The notes: generated by a model from the sequence alone, not told the origin. Shown: positions 43,869 through 52,731, counted from the first letter of the stretch. The stretch is DNA of 64,000 bases from Calothrix brevissima NIES-22 (GCF_002367995.1 NZ_AP018207.1:2649083-2713082), one strand, 5' to 3'. Translations and numbers: made by a program.

Positions 43869-44598
43869 TGATTATTATTTAATTTCACGCAGAGACGCAT
43901 ACTTCGACTCCGCTCAGTAACCAGAGGCGCAGAGAGGAAGAGATTTTTGATTTTGATTTGCTATTGGTTGTCTTTAGGTATGGGAGTTTGCGCTAGTTGT
44001 GGTTTATTTTTACAATGATCGGCTAAAGCGGTGTTGAATGGTTGAGCGATCGCTAAACTTAAAAATGAAGAAGCTACATATTTTTTTAGCCTAGCACCCT
44101 TTCCCCGCCCTAACTTCACCGGATAGTACAGCGTTCTGGGTGCTTATGGAGTAAAAAACCTAACTTAGTTGCTGGGGTATGTGTGGTGGCGATCGTTAGT
44201 AGCATTCACTTATGTATAATTCTAAACAAGGGGCATCAGTTATTAATACTGTTTCCGACTCAGCGATTACGGAAAAAATAGTCTTTTTGTATCAAAATGT
44301 AAAGTTAGTAATTGTATTATTTTTTGGCAATATGTGACCAAAATATGTATTTACCAGGAAATAGGCATTACATATTGAGTATATAAATGTGTTACATCAA
44401 AAAGCAACGAAAAATCTCTATAATCATCATATATTCATCTAACAATGGGAAAGTTTATACTATTTTTAAAGCTAATTTGCTATAACTATACTGGTTACAT
44501 TGCTTTTCATAAAACTGCGCCAACTTCCCTGAATTCCTTTCTTGGCGCACTTGGCGTTCTTGGCGGTTCAGTTTGATTTATTTATTGAGAACGTAACA
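43869..44598. other. Intergenic region with one possible small exported ORF
   Basis: About 730 bases. It contains an ACGCAGAGACGC / GAGGCGCAGAG fragment near 43890-43935, a GCACCC / GGGTGC inverted pair (44093-44144), and a possible 52-residue minus-strand ORF (43961-44119). AT-rich sequence leads to the gene at 44599. No RNA gene is recognised. Confidence 0.5.
43961..44119 (-). CDS. Possible small exported protein (unidentified)
   Basis: A GTG at 44119 opens 52 codons ending at TAG 43961. The translation starts MKLGRGKGARLKKYVASSFL, continues as a hydrophobic stretch, then NTALADHCKNKPQLAQ. A basic start, hydrophobic core and A-L-A-like cleavage site give a good signal-peptide profile. No ribosome binding site is clear and no homologue is recalled, so it may be a chance frame. 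Confidence 0.3.
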   Translation of the reverse strand: MKLGRGKGARLKKYVASSFLSLAIAQPFNTALADHCKNKPQLAQTPIPKDNQ

Positions 44599-45039
44599 AT
44601 GAAATTTTCCATCTTATTCTTTTTAGTTATCATCAGTGCGATCGCCGGCACAAAAACAGCCTCTGCTCAACAACAAAATCTCTTTCTCACACCAGTAGAA
44701 AATCATCAAATTGGCGTCACAGAATCAACAATCCAAGACACCAATCAAGCAGCTAATTTAGCAACAGAAGCAGCAACAATTGATAGTAAGTGGCAAAACG
44801 TCATCATTCAACCTACTAATAGTTTGCTACCAACTAACAATAGAATTTCCATCATCCAACAACAAGGATGTCAAAAAATGAATCCCTTAGAATTCCTAGA
44901 AAATCCAGGGGCTGCATTTGAAAAATGTCAGGAGTTAAATAATAATCAAACTCCTCCCCCCAGAAGCAGCGAACCAATTGAATATTTAAAAGTCCCGAAA
45001 TTAGATTCTGGAATTAGCGTCACCGTCACGCAATTTTAA
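44599..45039 (+). CDS. Exported protein of unknown function
   Basis: A 146-residue protein with a classical signal peptide (MKFSILFFLVIISAIAGTKT, then a likely cut after ASA). The mature part is polar, rich in Asn, Gln and Thr, with two cysteines (GCQKMN and EKCQEL), which could form a disulfide bond, and a Pro-rich C-terminal segment. No domain is recognised. The ATG at 44599 is preferred to the upstream 44542 because the signal peptide starts there. It is probably periplasmic or cell-surface. A short ACAAATG tandem repeat separates it from the next gene. Confidence 0.68.
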   Translation: MKFSILFFLVIISAIAGTKTASAQQQNLFLTPVENHQIGVTESTIQDTNQAANLATEAATIDSKWQNVIIQPTNSLLPTNNRISIIQQQGCQKMNPLEFLENPGAAFEKCQELNNNQTPPPRSSEPIEYLKVPKLDSGISVTVTQF

Positions 45040-45116
45040 TATAGGATGAGTATCTGACTTTATAATTATCAGTAGGTTGGAAAATTCCCAGCCTACAATT
45101 AATCTTAATTTTGATT

Positions 45117-45157
45117 GACAAATGACAAATGACAAATGACAAATGACAAATGACAAA
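45117..45157. repeat. ACAAATG tandem repeat
   Basis: About six TGACAAA heptamers directly upstream of the endonuclease/exonuclease/phosphatase-family gene; STRR type. Confidence 0.85.
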
Positions 45158-45180
45158 AACTAAATAGGAGCCTGATACAA

Positions 45181-45972
45181 ATGGTTAAAGTTGTCACAAT
45201 CAACATTTTATTTGAAATGGATTTATGGGAGAGACGACGACAACTATTAGTAGAAGGATTGAAAGCAGTTCAGGCAGATTTAATTGGATTACAAGAAGTT
45301 AATTTACAAGCAAATACAGCAGCTTGGCTAGCAGAACAGCTAGAAATGCCTTATGTATATTTAGTATCTTATCAAGAGCGAGTGGCTAAAATTGGTGTTG
45401 AGTACGGAATTGCCATTCTTAGCCGCTATCCTTTTATACAGCAGGCGCAACTTGATTTACAAAGTCAAGGTAGACTGGCGCAATATGTAGAGGTAAAAAT
45501 AGGCGATCGCTCTATAATATTTTGCAACGGACATTATTATTGGCAACCTGGTTCTACACCAGAACGGATGAAGCAGATACAGTTATTAGTCGATTGGCTG
45601 GGTAAGCTACCACCAGAAATCCCCATTATCGCCGTCGGAGATTTTAACGCCACTCCCGACACCCCCGAAATTGCATTCATCTGCGAAAAATTTACTTCAG
45701 CTTACGCTAGTTATCATGGCGAAGAACCAGAATATACTTGTCCTACGCCTTTGGTGAAACCTAACCGCAGCTTGTGGCGTAAAATTGCACTGAGGGTACT
45801 AAATTTGTATGTCAATCGCACCTGGAAACCTTGGCGCGGTACTCTGGATTACATATTTATTAGCAATAATTTGACTGTGCGCGACTGTCAATTGATTCTC
45901 ACTGAACCTGCGCCGGAGAATCCTAATATTTATCCTTCAGATCATTTTGGTATTGCGGCTGATTTAGGTTAA
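45181..45972 (+). CDS. Endonuclease/exonuclease/phosphatase family protein
   Basis: A 263-residue metal-dependent hydrolase of the DNase I-like fold. The conserved catalytic stretches are visible: VVTINIL (N), DLIGLQEVN (the metal-binding Glu), FCNGHYYW, IIAVGDFNATPDTP (D and N) and the C-terminal TLDYIFISNN ... YPSDHFGIAADL (D-H). No signal peptide is present. The fold covers nucleases, sphingomyelinases and inositol phosphatases, so the substrate is undecided. It ends just before the CRISPR region; a defence role should not be assumed from proximity. Confidence 0.88.
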   Translation: MVKVVTINILFEMDLWERRRQLLVEGLKAVQADLIGLQEVNLQANTAAWLAEQLEMPYVYLVSYQERVAKIGVEYGIAILSRYPFIQQAQLDLQSQGRLAQYVEVKIGDRSIIFCNGHYYWQPGSTPERMKQIQLLVDWLGKLPPEIPIIAVGDFNATPDTPEIAFICEKFTSAYASYHGEEPEYTCPTPLVKPNRSLWRKIALRVLNLYVNRTWKPWRGTLDYIFISNNLTVRDCQLILTEPAPENPNIYPSDHFGIAADLG

Positions 45973-45978
45973 TGTTTC

Positions 45979-46014
45979 GTTTTCCATCCCCGTGAGGGGT
46001 AATTAATTGAAAAC
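45979..46014. CRISPR. Detached degenerate CRISPR repeat
   Basis: One copy of the array repeat with an extra T near its 5' end and TAATTAATTG in place of TGATGAATTG. It lies 148 bases left of the main array and 6 bases after the preceding gene's stop. It is either a decayed terminal repeat or the edge of a former longer array. Confidence 0.75.
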
Positions 46015-46162
46015 ACTTGAAGTAGCAAAGTCTACATTTGATTGTTTGCATAAATATTTGCGTTGTGGAGTATGAGTGTGAAAAGCTCACGCAAAGGCGC
46101 AAAGGCGCAAAGAAAATCGAGAAAATAAATACTTTTGCAAAAGATGTGCTGTTAGTTTGCTT

Positions 46163-46697
46163 ATTTCCATCCCCGTGAGGGGTGATGAATTGAAAACCAT
46201 GTATATCGTAAGGATGTGATCCGATGCGCAGAATGTTTCCATCCCCGTGAGGGGTGATGAATTGAAAACATGCTTTGGGCAGTAGTTATTGCAGCGACCA
46301 CCGTTGTTTCCATCCCCGTGAGGGGTGATGAATTGAAAACCTTGCTATAGATTGTCCTCTCATCGATGAACAATTTGTTTCCATCCCCGTGAGGGGTGAT
46401 GAATTGAAAACTCAGGGGAATAGCGCTGATTTCAGGTACAGTTGGCTTTGTTTCCATCCCCGTGAGGGGTGATGAATTGAAAACCAAAAAAAAATCCAGC
46501 ATTTTTTCCTCCAACGCGAAAGTTTCCATCCCCGTGAGGGGTGATGAATTGAAAACATGCTCTGCTAGCTGTGATGGAAGTTCAGATTAGGTTTCCATCC
46601 CCGTGAGGGGTGATGAATTGAAAACAATTCTTGGAGGAGAACATAAAAATAAGGTTGTTCCTGTTTCCATCCCCGTGAGGGGTGATGAATTGAAAAC
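46163..46697 (-). CRISPR. CRISPR array, 8 repeats and 7 spacers, no cas genes in window
   Basis: Eight 35-base repeats (starts 46163, 46235, 46306, 46377, 46450, 46522, 46591, 46663). They are identical except the first base of the leftmost, and are separated by spacers of 37, 36, 36, 38, 37, 34 and 37 bases. Each repeat contains CCCCGTGAGGGG, a 4-bp stem with a GTGA loop. On the minus strand the stem is followed by ATGGAAAC, the position and length of a crRNA 5' tag. The degenerate repeats are on the left. Both points indicate transcription toward the left with the leader right of 46697. No cas gene lies between 42 and 52 kb. Confidence 0.95.
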
Positions 46698-47180
46698 CCT
46701 ACCCTTCTAGAACGGTTGCTATGACTGGGGTTGAAGGTAGCATTTTCGGGGGTAGCCTAATTTTGCAGTCAATAAGTATATTTTATTGACATTAAAACAT
46801 ATATACAGACACCTCAAAGCCTTATGTAGTAAGTCATTCGGGGCTGTCAACGAAAGAATCAGGGTTTGAGCGATTGCTCTACACCCGCGAAAAATTTACG
46901 TGTGTTTAGTCAAAACAAATACTTGTGTTTTCACTGGGAAACGTTAAATTCAGTTTTCAAGGTTCTGTAAATTTATCAAAGAGTATAACAAATTACTCGA
47001 AAATTTTTACTCTATATATTGCGAATGTAACATATCTAAAACTGAGCCTGGATTTTTCACAAAAATTTTTCAGCTTCAGCTTTCTGGGGTAACAGATCCC
47101 CGACTTCTCAAAGAAGTCGGGGATCTAAACACCACCAACTGCTCACAAATAAATTCTTGCATCACGGCTTAACCTGTGAG
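46698..47180. other. Probable CRISPR leader and non-coding flank
   Basis: About 480 bases without a gene. The first 100 bases become AT-rich (ATAAGTATATTTTATTGACA), which fits a leader for minus-strand transcription of the array. A hairpin lies at 47094-47126. Nothing else is recognised before the tandem array. Confidence 0.5.
47094..47126. repeat. AGATCCCCGACTTCTT palindrome, copy 1
   Basis: A 33-base hairpin with a GATCCCCGACTTCT / AGAAGTCGGGGATC stem. A second copy at 52664-52696 differs only at the loop. Confidence 0.8.
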
Positions 47181-47485
47181 TATTCTTAAACTACGGTTTG
47201 CTTTCTCATCAAGCGGTTTGTTTACTCATTAGCAGAATTTAGTTCTCAAACTGGGGTTTGAGTTCTCAAACTGCAAATTTAGTTCTTAAACTGGGATTTG
47301 AGTTCTCATTTCAGTGTATTCCGCACTCAAAAGTTGATATTGAGTTCTCAAACTGGGGTTTGAGTTCTCATTTCGGTGTATTCCGCACTCAAAAGTTAAT
47401 ATTGAGTTCTCAAACTGGGGTTTGAGTTCTCATTTCAGTATATTTAGCAAGCAAAAGTTAATATTGCCTTCTCATAACGCAATTT
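47181..47485. repeat. 20/21-bp tandem array with 62-bp higher-order unit
   Basis: About 14 units of 20-21 bases with the core AGTTCTCAAACTGGGGTTTG or GAGTTCTCATTTCAGTGTA. From about 47300 the pattern becomes a three-unit, 62-base block repeated about three times. The core TTCTCATTTCA is also the core of the array at 22811-22957. No open reading frame runs through it. Confidence 0.88.
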
Positions 47486-47491
47486 GCTTAC

Positions 47492-47554
47492 CAGTCAACA
47501 GTCAACAGTCAACCGTCAACAGTCAACCGTCAACAGTCAACCGTCAACAATCAA
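47492..47554. repeat. CAGTCAA heptamer tandem repeat (STRR type)
   Basis: Nine consecutive 7-base units, CAGTCAA alternating with CCGTCAA over most of the length. It is directly adjacent to the 20/21-bp array and upstream of the DUF4336 gene. Confidence 0.9.
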
Positions 47555-47602
47555 CCCATTAATGGTAGAAATTGAAAAGGAGCATTAAACGGTAAAATAA
47601 CT

Positions 47603-48802
47603 ATGAATGCACAGGGGTCACAAGAATTACAGACAAATCCACAAGATTGGTCATGGCCGTTTTGGCTGGCTGTACCACTATACCCCTATAGCAAACGGCG
47701 CACAATTCGCACTGAAGTAGTAAAAGATACTATCTGGACATTCGATCAACAGCAAGGCATTCTCTACACTATTGTGCCGATTCGGATGACTGTAGTTAAG
47801 CTAGAAGCTGGGGGTTTGTTGGTTTACGCGCCTGTCGCCCCAACGGCTGAATGTATCCGTTTAATTAATGATTTGGTAGAAAAGCACGGTGATATTAAAT
47901 ACATTATACTTCCCACCAGTTCGGGTTTAGAACATAAAGTATTTGTGGGGCCTTTTGCGAGACGCTTTCCCCAAGCACAGGTATTTGTAGCGCCTCATCA
48001 GTGGAGTTTTCCGCTAAATTTACCTTTAAGTTGGCTGGGTTTTCCCCAAAAACGCACTCAGGAAATCCCGGAAGATAGCAGCCAAGTTCCCTTTGCGGAT
48101 GAATTTGACTATGCGGTGTTAGATATCGATTTGGGAAGGGGTGCGTTTGGCGAAGTGGCAATTTTTCACAAGCGATCGCGCACTTTATTACTTACTGATA
48201 CCATACTTTCTATATCTGATGAACCGCCTGCGATCGCTCAATTAGATCCCTATCCTTTATTATTCCATGCCAGGGAAAGCGCCCAAGATGCGATCGCAGA
48301 TAATTTCGTAAACCGCCGTAAAGGATGGCAGAGAATTTCTTTATTTGCGATATACTTTCGTCCTAGCGCCGTAGAAATTACTGGCTTAGGCGATATGTGG
48401 CGCGATATTTTGCAAGCGCCAAATCGGTCAAGAAAAGCTTATTTTGGCTTATATCCCTTTAAATGGCAAGAAAATTGGCAACAAACATTTGCAGCCCTCA
48501 GCAGTAATGGGCGTCCCTTTGTCGCGCCAATTTTGCAAACTTTAATTCTTCCCCAAGCACCAAAAGCCGTACTAGACTGGGCTGATAAAGTTGCAAGTTG
48601 GGATTTTCAGCAAATTATTAGCTGTCATTTTGACTCACCAATTAAAACCAATCCTCAACAATTCCGCCAAGCATTCGCCTTTTTAGAGAAGAATTCTTTT
48701 GTAAATCATACACTCCCAGCAGCAGATTTAAAATTTATGCAAGAACTTGAAGCCGATTTACTAAAACGTGGTATAGCTACACCGCCAAAAGCAAAAGTTT
48801 AA
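47603..48802 (+). CDS. DUF4336 domain protein (metallo-beta-lactamase-like fold)
   Basis: A 399-residue cytoplasmic protein of the DUF4336 family common in cyanobacteria and plants. Recognisable parts are TIWTFDQQQGILYTIVPIRM, IKYIILPTSSGLEHKVFVGP (a beta-lactamase-like strand-turn), FARRFPQAQVFVAPHQWSFP and VAIFHKRSRTLLLTDTILSI. The fold resembles MBL hydrolases, but the HxHxDH metal motif is absent, so catalysis is doubtful. Function unknown. It is preceded by tandem repeats, and no operon partner is evident. GGAG at 47580 is too far from the ATG to be decisive. Confidence 0.8.
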   Translation: MNAQGSQELQTNPQDWSWPFWLAVPLYPYSKRRTIRTEVVKDTIWTFDQQQGILYTIVPIRMTVVKLEAGGLLVYAPVAPTAECIRLINDLVEKHGDIKYIILPTSSGLEHKVFVGPFARRFPQAQVFVAPHQWSFPLNLPLSWLGFPQKRTQEIPEDSSQVPFADEFDYAVLDIDLGRGAFGEVAIFHKRSRTLLLTDTILSISDEPPAIAQLDPYPLLFHARESAQDAIADNFVNRRKGWQRISLFAIYFRPSAVEITGLGDMWRDILQAPNRSRKAYFGLYPFKWQENWQQTFAALSSNGRPFVAPILQTLILPQAPKAVLDWADKVASWDFQQIISCHFDSPIKTNPQQFRQAFAFLEKNSFVNHTLPAADLKFMQELEADLLKRGIATPPKAKV

Positions 48803-49113
48803 ATTATGGTACCAATAATTTGGGAGCATCCGGGACTTACAAAAAATAAATTACCCATATTCCGTAGTGCGAGCATCTTGCTCGCTTTTGAACAACCGCG
48901 AGCAAGATGCTCGCACTACAAATTGATTGGGTATTTAAAAAGTTGGATGTCCCTCCCAATTTTGACGCAATACCCTAGAAGGGTATTGCTATACCAACAA
49001 AGCCTGCCTTCTTTTGCTAAAAGTTTGATAGCCTGCCTTGGCAGGCTTCGTATTTCTAGCCCCACCCTTATAGGGTGAGGGCGTTTTTGCACATTTGGGA
49101 TGCTCCCAATAAT
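48803..49113. other. Intergenic with two palindromic repeats
   Basis: Contains the palindrome at 48864-48919. A second repeat near 49012-49082 (AGCCTGCCTTGGCAGGCTTC followed by CCCACCCTTATAGGGTGAGG) is related to 57560-57617. The plus-strand frame across it (48806-49078) is repeat translation, not a gene. Confidence 0.6.
48864..48919. repeat. GTAGTGCGAGCATCTTGCTC palindrome
   Basis: A perfect inverted repeat of about 22 bases around a 12-base centre (TTTTGAACAACC). A relative with a longer centre lies at about 57420-57503. Confidence 0.8.
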
Positions 49114-49602
49114 TTAGCCTTGCGAAGGTGGGGGAATAATTTCTAAGCCATATTTAGGAGCAGTTGCTATGACTTTTTCAATATCTGCGCGACTAACACC
49201 AGGTGATTTATTTATATCTACTGCTAGTACACCGATTTCCATGAAAAATTTTTCTGCACCAGCAGGTGTTACCCAACATAACAATTTTACAGGCTGGTCA
49301 GTTTTATTAATAAAACTATGCATTTGACCTTTAGGAGAATGGAGAAAAGTACCAGGAGTTGCTACTACTATTTCTTCACCTATTTGAAATTCCAATTCTC
49401 CCGCTTGAATATAAAAAGATTCGTTTTCGTGACTATGAATATGAGGCGGTGCGCCGCCTTGTGGTTGCACAATAATTTCCATCAAAGCATAGGTTTTATC
49501 GGTTTCTTCCCCTATTGCTTTAAATGTGTACAAATCCCCCAGTACCCAATATGAATTACCTTGTCCTGGTTGCTGCAATATACCTTGTAAATTAGCTGTC
49601 AT
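49114..49602 (-). CDS. Cupin domain protein
   Basis: A 162-residue single-domain cupin. Motif 1 is visible as GGAPPHIHSHENESFYIQAG (His residues and Glu for metal binding) and motif 2 as PKGQMHSFIN. The quercetin-dioxygenase-like pattern suggests a metal site; substrate unknown. It is 50 bases from the FMN reductase gene on the same strand, which is transcribed first. The two may form an operon, and both would suit small-molecule redox metabolism. Confidence 0.85.
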   Translation of the reverse strand: MTANLQGILQQPGQGNSYWVLGDLYTFKAIGEETDKTYALMEIIVQPQGGAPPHIHSHENESFYIQAGELEFQIGEEIVVATPGTFLHSPKGQMHSFINKTDQPVKLLCWVTPAGAEKFFMEIGVLAVDINKSPGVSRADIEKVIATAPKYGLEIIPPPSQG

Positions 49603-49651
49603 TTTTATTCCCTCCTATGCTACGTTTTCCGATATCATATTAAAATATCAC

Positions 49652-50365
49652 TTAGGTCATTGGAGTAGCTTCTATCTTTCCAGTTTCAGCACATAGACTA
49701 ACTTGCAACACAGTATCCATTGCATCTGTACCCATGCGAGTAGCTATTTCTGGACAAGGTTTATGTGCGTGAAGATTAATTTGATGATTATTTTGTTGAT
49801 CTAAGCTAACTTTTTCTCTACCATATTTCAAAACAGTTGACATCCAAATCAACTCATTCATAAATCTTTCCATACGGCGAATATAAGTTGGTTTATCAAT
49901 TAAATTTCCCGACTCATCAAATAATTGCTGCACGTTAGCAAAATTCAAATCGTAAAAAATCGTCACTAATCCCAATTCCCGCATTACAGGTAAGAGATTT
50001 TGAATTACCCTGGTACCCCCAAAGGAACCGGCGGAAACACCGCACAATCCGACGGCTTTGTGGATATATTCTTTTAAACAGGTATCAAGCACGTGCTTGA
50101 GCATACCGGGATAACCGTGATTATATTCTGGCGCGACGATGATTAAGCCATCGGCACGTTCCATTGTGGCGGAAAATTGCGGATCTTTGACGGATTCGCC
50201 AGCATCGTCAGTGGCGATCGCCAAATTTTTGATATCTATCAGTTCAGTATACAGGCGATCGCGCGTCGAAATCTGCTCAACCAAAAATCTCGCTACATAT
50301 TCGCTTTGACGCCCTTTACGCGGAGTTCCCAAAATTACGGGAATAAATAAAGATGAATCTAGCAT
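49652..50365 (-). CDS. NADPH-dependent FMN reductase family protein
   Basis: A 237-residue flavodoxin-fold reductase. FMN-binding loops are visible: ILGTPRKGRQSEYVARFLVE near the start, IIVAPEYNHGYPGMLKHVLD in the middle, and VSAGSFGGTRVIQNLLPVM after it. The family reduces FMN, quinones or azo compounds with NAD(P)H. The C-terminal 50 residues extend beyond the core domain. It lies 34 bases after the DM13 gene on the same strand and 49 bases before the cupin gene, suggesting a three-gene transcript. Confidence 0.87.
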   Translation of the reverse strand: MLDSSLFIPVILGTPRKGRQSEYVARFLVEQISTRDRLYTELIDIKNLAIATDDAGESVKDPQFSATMERADGLIIVAPEYNHGYPGMLKHVLDTCLKEYIHKAVGLCGVSAGSFGGTRVIQNLLPVMRELGLVTIFYDLNFANVQQLFDESGNLIDKPTYIRRMERFMNELIWMSTVLKYGREKVSLDQQNNHQINLHAHKPCPEIATRMGTDAMDTVLQVSLCAETGKIEATPMT

Positions 50366-50399
50366 AATATTCCGCTCCCCAAAAAACTATAGTCAATAA

Positions 50400-50912
50400 T
50401 TAACTATTCAACTTTGCCGCGCCAAAAGTAGCATTATACTTGCGACATAAAATAGCCACAGATTTGTAATCAGCCAAATTAATATTATTAGGAATGGTAT
50501 AACTTTGATTGCCGCTATATTTTTGTAAAGGCGCGAGAATCACATAATCTCGCTTATTTAATGGATAAGATGGTGCTTGAGTTGAAGCAAGTACATTATC
50601 AGCACGATGCAAAATTACCACTAAATCCGGGCCGGAAGTAGAAGTTTTAAAAGATTGCCCAAGCTCTAAAATAGATTTACCTGCTTTCGTTGTAATCCTC
50701 ACTGCACCTTGGGTTTTGTGTTCTCCTGAAACGAATGCACCCGAAAGAATAGCCACATTTTGAGCAATTACCGCTTGATTTACAGGTTTTTCAGCATTCA
50801 CTGATGGTAGTACAGATGCATTCACAACAGCCTGATTTTTGGGTAAATGTTCCACACAGCCAACAGCAATTAAAGCCGCAGTAGTTAGTATCAGTAAATT
50901 TCCTAATTTCAT
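50400..50912 (-). CDS. DM13-domain lipoprotein
   Basis: A 170-residue exported protein. Its N-terminus (MKLGNLLILTTAALIAVGC) has a lipobox with the cysteine at position 19. Residues about 57-165 are a DM13 domain: LSGAFVSGEHKTQGAVRI, SGPDLVVILHRADNVL and YTIPNNINLADYKSVAILCR. DM13 is an electron-transfer or oxidoreductase-associated domain usually found on secreted proteins. It is first in a short same-strand run with the FMN reductase and cupin genes, hinting at a redox theme. Confidence 0.85.
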   Translation of the reverse strand: MKLGNLLILTTAALIAVGCVEHLPKNQAVVNASVLPSVNAEKPVNQAVIAQNVAILSGAFVSGEHKTQGAVRITTKAGKSILELGQSFKTSTSGPDLVVILHRADNVLASTQAPSYPLNKRDYVILAPLQKYSGNQSYTIPNNINLADYKSVAILCRKYNATFGAAKLNS

Positions 50913-51369
50913 GACTTAATATTCCTCAATGCATAATTCAACAAAATGATTTCGCGCTGTAACTGCGCTGTTAACTAATTCTTGCTTTACTTATACCAAT
51001 GGAAATTATATCTATCTAAAAATTGACATTAATAAAACTGATATTTTCTCAATAAACTTCTCAGCAAATTCTCAGCAAAATTTAATTTTTCTGCAATTTT
51101 GAATTAATTTTAGATTTTTTTAAGAAAAAACTCGCAAGATTAATGTATACGAAAAAACCTATATCTAGTACAATCTTTTTATCAGACTAAGTGGTCAGTG
51201 GTCAGTGGTCAGTGGTCAGTGGTCAGTGGCAAAGAAATATATAGCCTACAAGGAGACAGGGTATTAAACTAATCCAAAAACAACTGACTACTGACTACTG
51301 ACAAATGACTCGCGAAGCGCAATAAAACAGAAAATTTAGTATTCAATTTTTGAATTTTTTTACTAAATC
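50913..51369. other. Intergenic divergent region with STRR array
   Basis: About 460 bases between the DM13 gene (minus) and the histidine kinase (plus). It contains a GTGGTCA heptamer array at 51191-51229, and GACTACTGACTACTGAC repeats near 51286-51301. It is AT-rich and otherwise featureless. No gene is supported. Confidence 0.6.
51191..51229. repeat. GTGGTCA tandem repeat
   Basis: Five 7-base units; STRR type. Similar units recur at 59375-59432. Confidence 0.85.
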
Positions 51370-52665
51370 ATGCATCAGGCATTCATGAGTCAAGCCAAAG
51401 ATGGTCAAATCTTATTCCCCAAGCACAAATGGCACCGCGAACGGCGGATAATAGAACTTCTCTCTTCATTAAATTACCGTACTGGCGAGCTTAATTCTTA
51501 TTTACATAACATCGCCTGTGGAGTTAGCGAACTGATAGGAATAGATTGGACAGTTGTTACTTATTGCCAAGAAGGCTTGGAAACTATATTAGCAAGTAGT
51601 ATAGAAATTCCCGAAGATGCACCCCGGATTTACGCATTACATGGTCAGTTGACTAATACAGTCATAGAAATGAAGCGTACCTTAGCCGTTGAAGATGCAA
51701 TTGCTAATCCAAAATATGGTAAACCAGCATCAGGTTACCGAGCATATTTAGGCATACCATTACAAACTTGTGCAGGTCAAGTATTTGGGACAATTTGCTC
51801 TTTTCAGCGTCATAAAAGGAAATTTACTGACGATGAAATTCAAATTGTCGAACTATTTGCTGAACGTGCAGCAACAGCTATAGATCACTATCATCTTTAT
51901 CAGCAGCAATGCCAATTTAATCAAATATTAGCAGCCGAAATTGAAAAACGTACAGAAGAATTACGCACAACCCAAGCCAAGCTATTAGAGCAGGAAAGAT
52001 TAGCAGCGATTGGAGAATTTTCTTCGATAATTGTCCATGAAATTCGCAATCCCTTAACTACGATGATTATGGGATTAAAGTATTTTCAAAAAACTATTTT
52101 AACTACAGGTGCACAAGAACGTTTAGAATTAGCACTCAGCGAAGCTAGTCGTTTAGAACGCCTATTAAGTGAAATCTTACTTTATGCCAAGCCGCAAGTG
52201 TTACAACTGAGTGAATTGGAGATTAATAAATTCATTGGTGATTTGCTGGTAACAATGTGTGAAATACCGGAAGCCATAGACAGAACAATTGAATTTATAC
52301 CGACATTATCACCAGTGAAAATTTTAGGCGATCGCGATAAACTCAAGCAAGTTTTCATTAACATTATTCGCAATGCTTGTGAAGCAGTGAAACCCGGCGA
52401 TATTGTGAAGTTAGAAATAGATAGTTCTTTAACCGATACAGTCATAATTAATGTTCATAATAGCGGTAACCCCATACCACCAGAAATTCTCTGCAAGCTA
52501 TCTCAACCCTTCTTTTCTACCAAACCTGAAGGTACTGGATTAGGCTTGGCTATTAGCAAACGCATTGTCAATGCTCATCATGGTAAGTTATGCATTCAGT
52601 CTCAGCTATTAACAGGAACTACTGTTACTGTTCAACTTCCTATTATTACAGTCATTAGCGATTAG
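51370..52665 (+). CDS. GAF-domain sensor histidine kinase
   Basis: A 431-residue soluble kinase. A GAF domain spans about 35-180 (LHNIACGVSELIGIDWTVVT ... YRAYLGIPLQTCAGQVFGTI), followed by a coiled coil (QILAAEIEKRTEELRTTQAK). The HisKA H-box is VHEIRNPLTTMI. The HATPase domain has an N-box (NIIRNACEAVKPGD) and glycine box (GTGLGLAISKRI). All catalytic boxes are present. No transmembrane segment and no adjacent response regulator is seen, so its partner is elsewhere. ATG 51370 or ATG 51385 could start translation. The stop codon lies at the edge of a GATCCCCGACTTCTT palindrome. Confidence 0.92.
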   Translation: MHQAFMSQAKDGQILFPKHKWHRERRIIELLSSLNYRTGELNSYLHNIACGVSELIGIDWTVVTYCQEGLETILASSIEIPEDAPRIYALHGQLTNTVIEMKRTLAVEDAIANPKYGKPASGYRAYLGIPLQTCAGQVFGTICSFQRHKRKFTDDEIQIVELFAERAATAIDHYHLYQQQCQFNQILAAEIEKRTEELRTTQAKLLEQERLAAIGEFSSIIVHEIRNPLTTMIMGLKYFQKTILTTGAQERLELALSEASRLERLLSEILLYAKPQVLQLSELEINKFIGDLLVTMCEIPEAIDRTIEFIPTLSPVKILGDRDKLKQVFINIIRNACEAVKPGDIVKLEIDSSLTDTVIINVHNSGNPIPPEILCKLSQPFFSTKPEGTGLGLAISKRIVNAHHGKLCIQSQLLTGTTVTVQLPIITVISD

Positions 52666-52696
52666 ATCCCCGACTTCTTTAAGAAGTCGGGGATCT
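52664..52696. terminator. AGATCCCCGACTTCTT palindrome, copy 2
   Basis: A strong 33-base hairpin immediately at the kinase stop codon, between convergent genes. It may terminate transcription, although it lacks a T run and is a dispersed repeat (copy at 47094). Confidence 0.5.
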
Positions 52697-52731
52697 AGCA
52701 ACGCAGCCAAATTAATGCGATGAACCACTAC

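Noticed and set aside
46161-46529. 122-residue minus-strand frame over the CRISPR array (repeated FNSSPLTGMET pattern)
   Set aside because: The repeated peptide is simply the CRISPR repeat translated; it is not a protein-coding gene.
45181-46697. Endonuclease/exonuclease/phosphatase-family gene as a Cas nuclease
   Set aside because: Its motifs are those of the DNase I-like fold, not of any Cas family; adjacency alone is not evidence.
48806-49078. 90-residue plus-strand frame after the DUF4336 gene
   Set aside because: It reads through two palindromic repeats and has no domain likeness.
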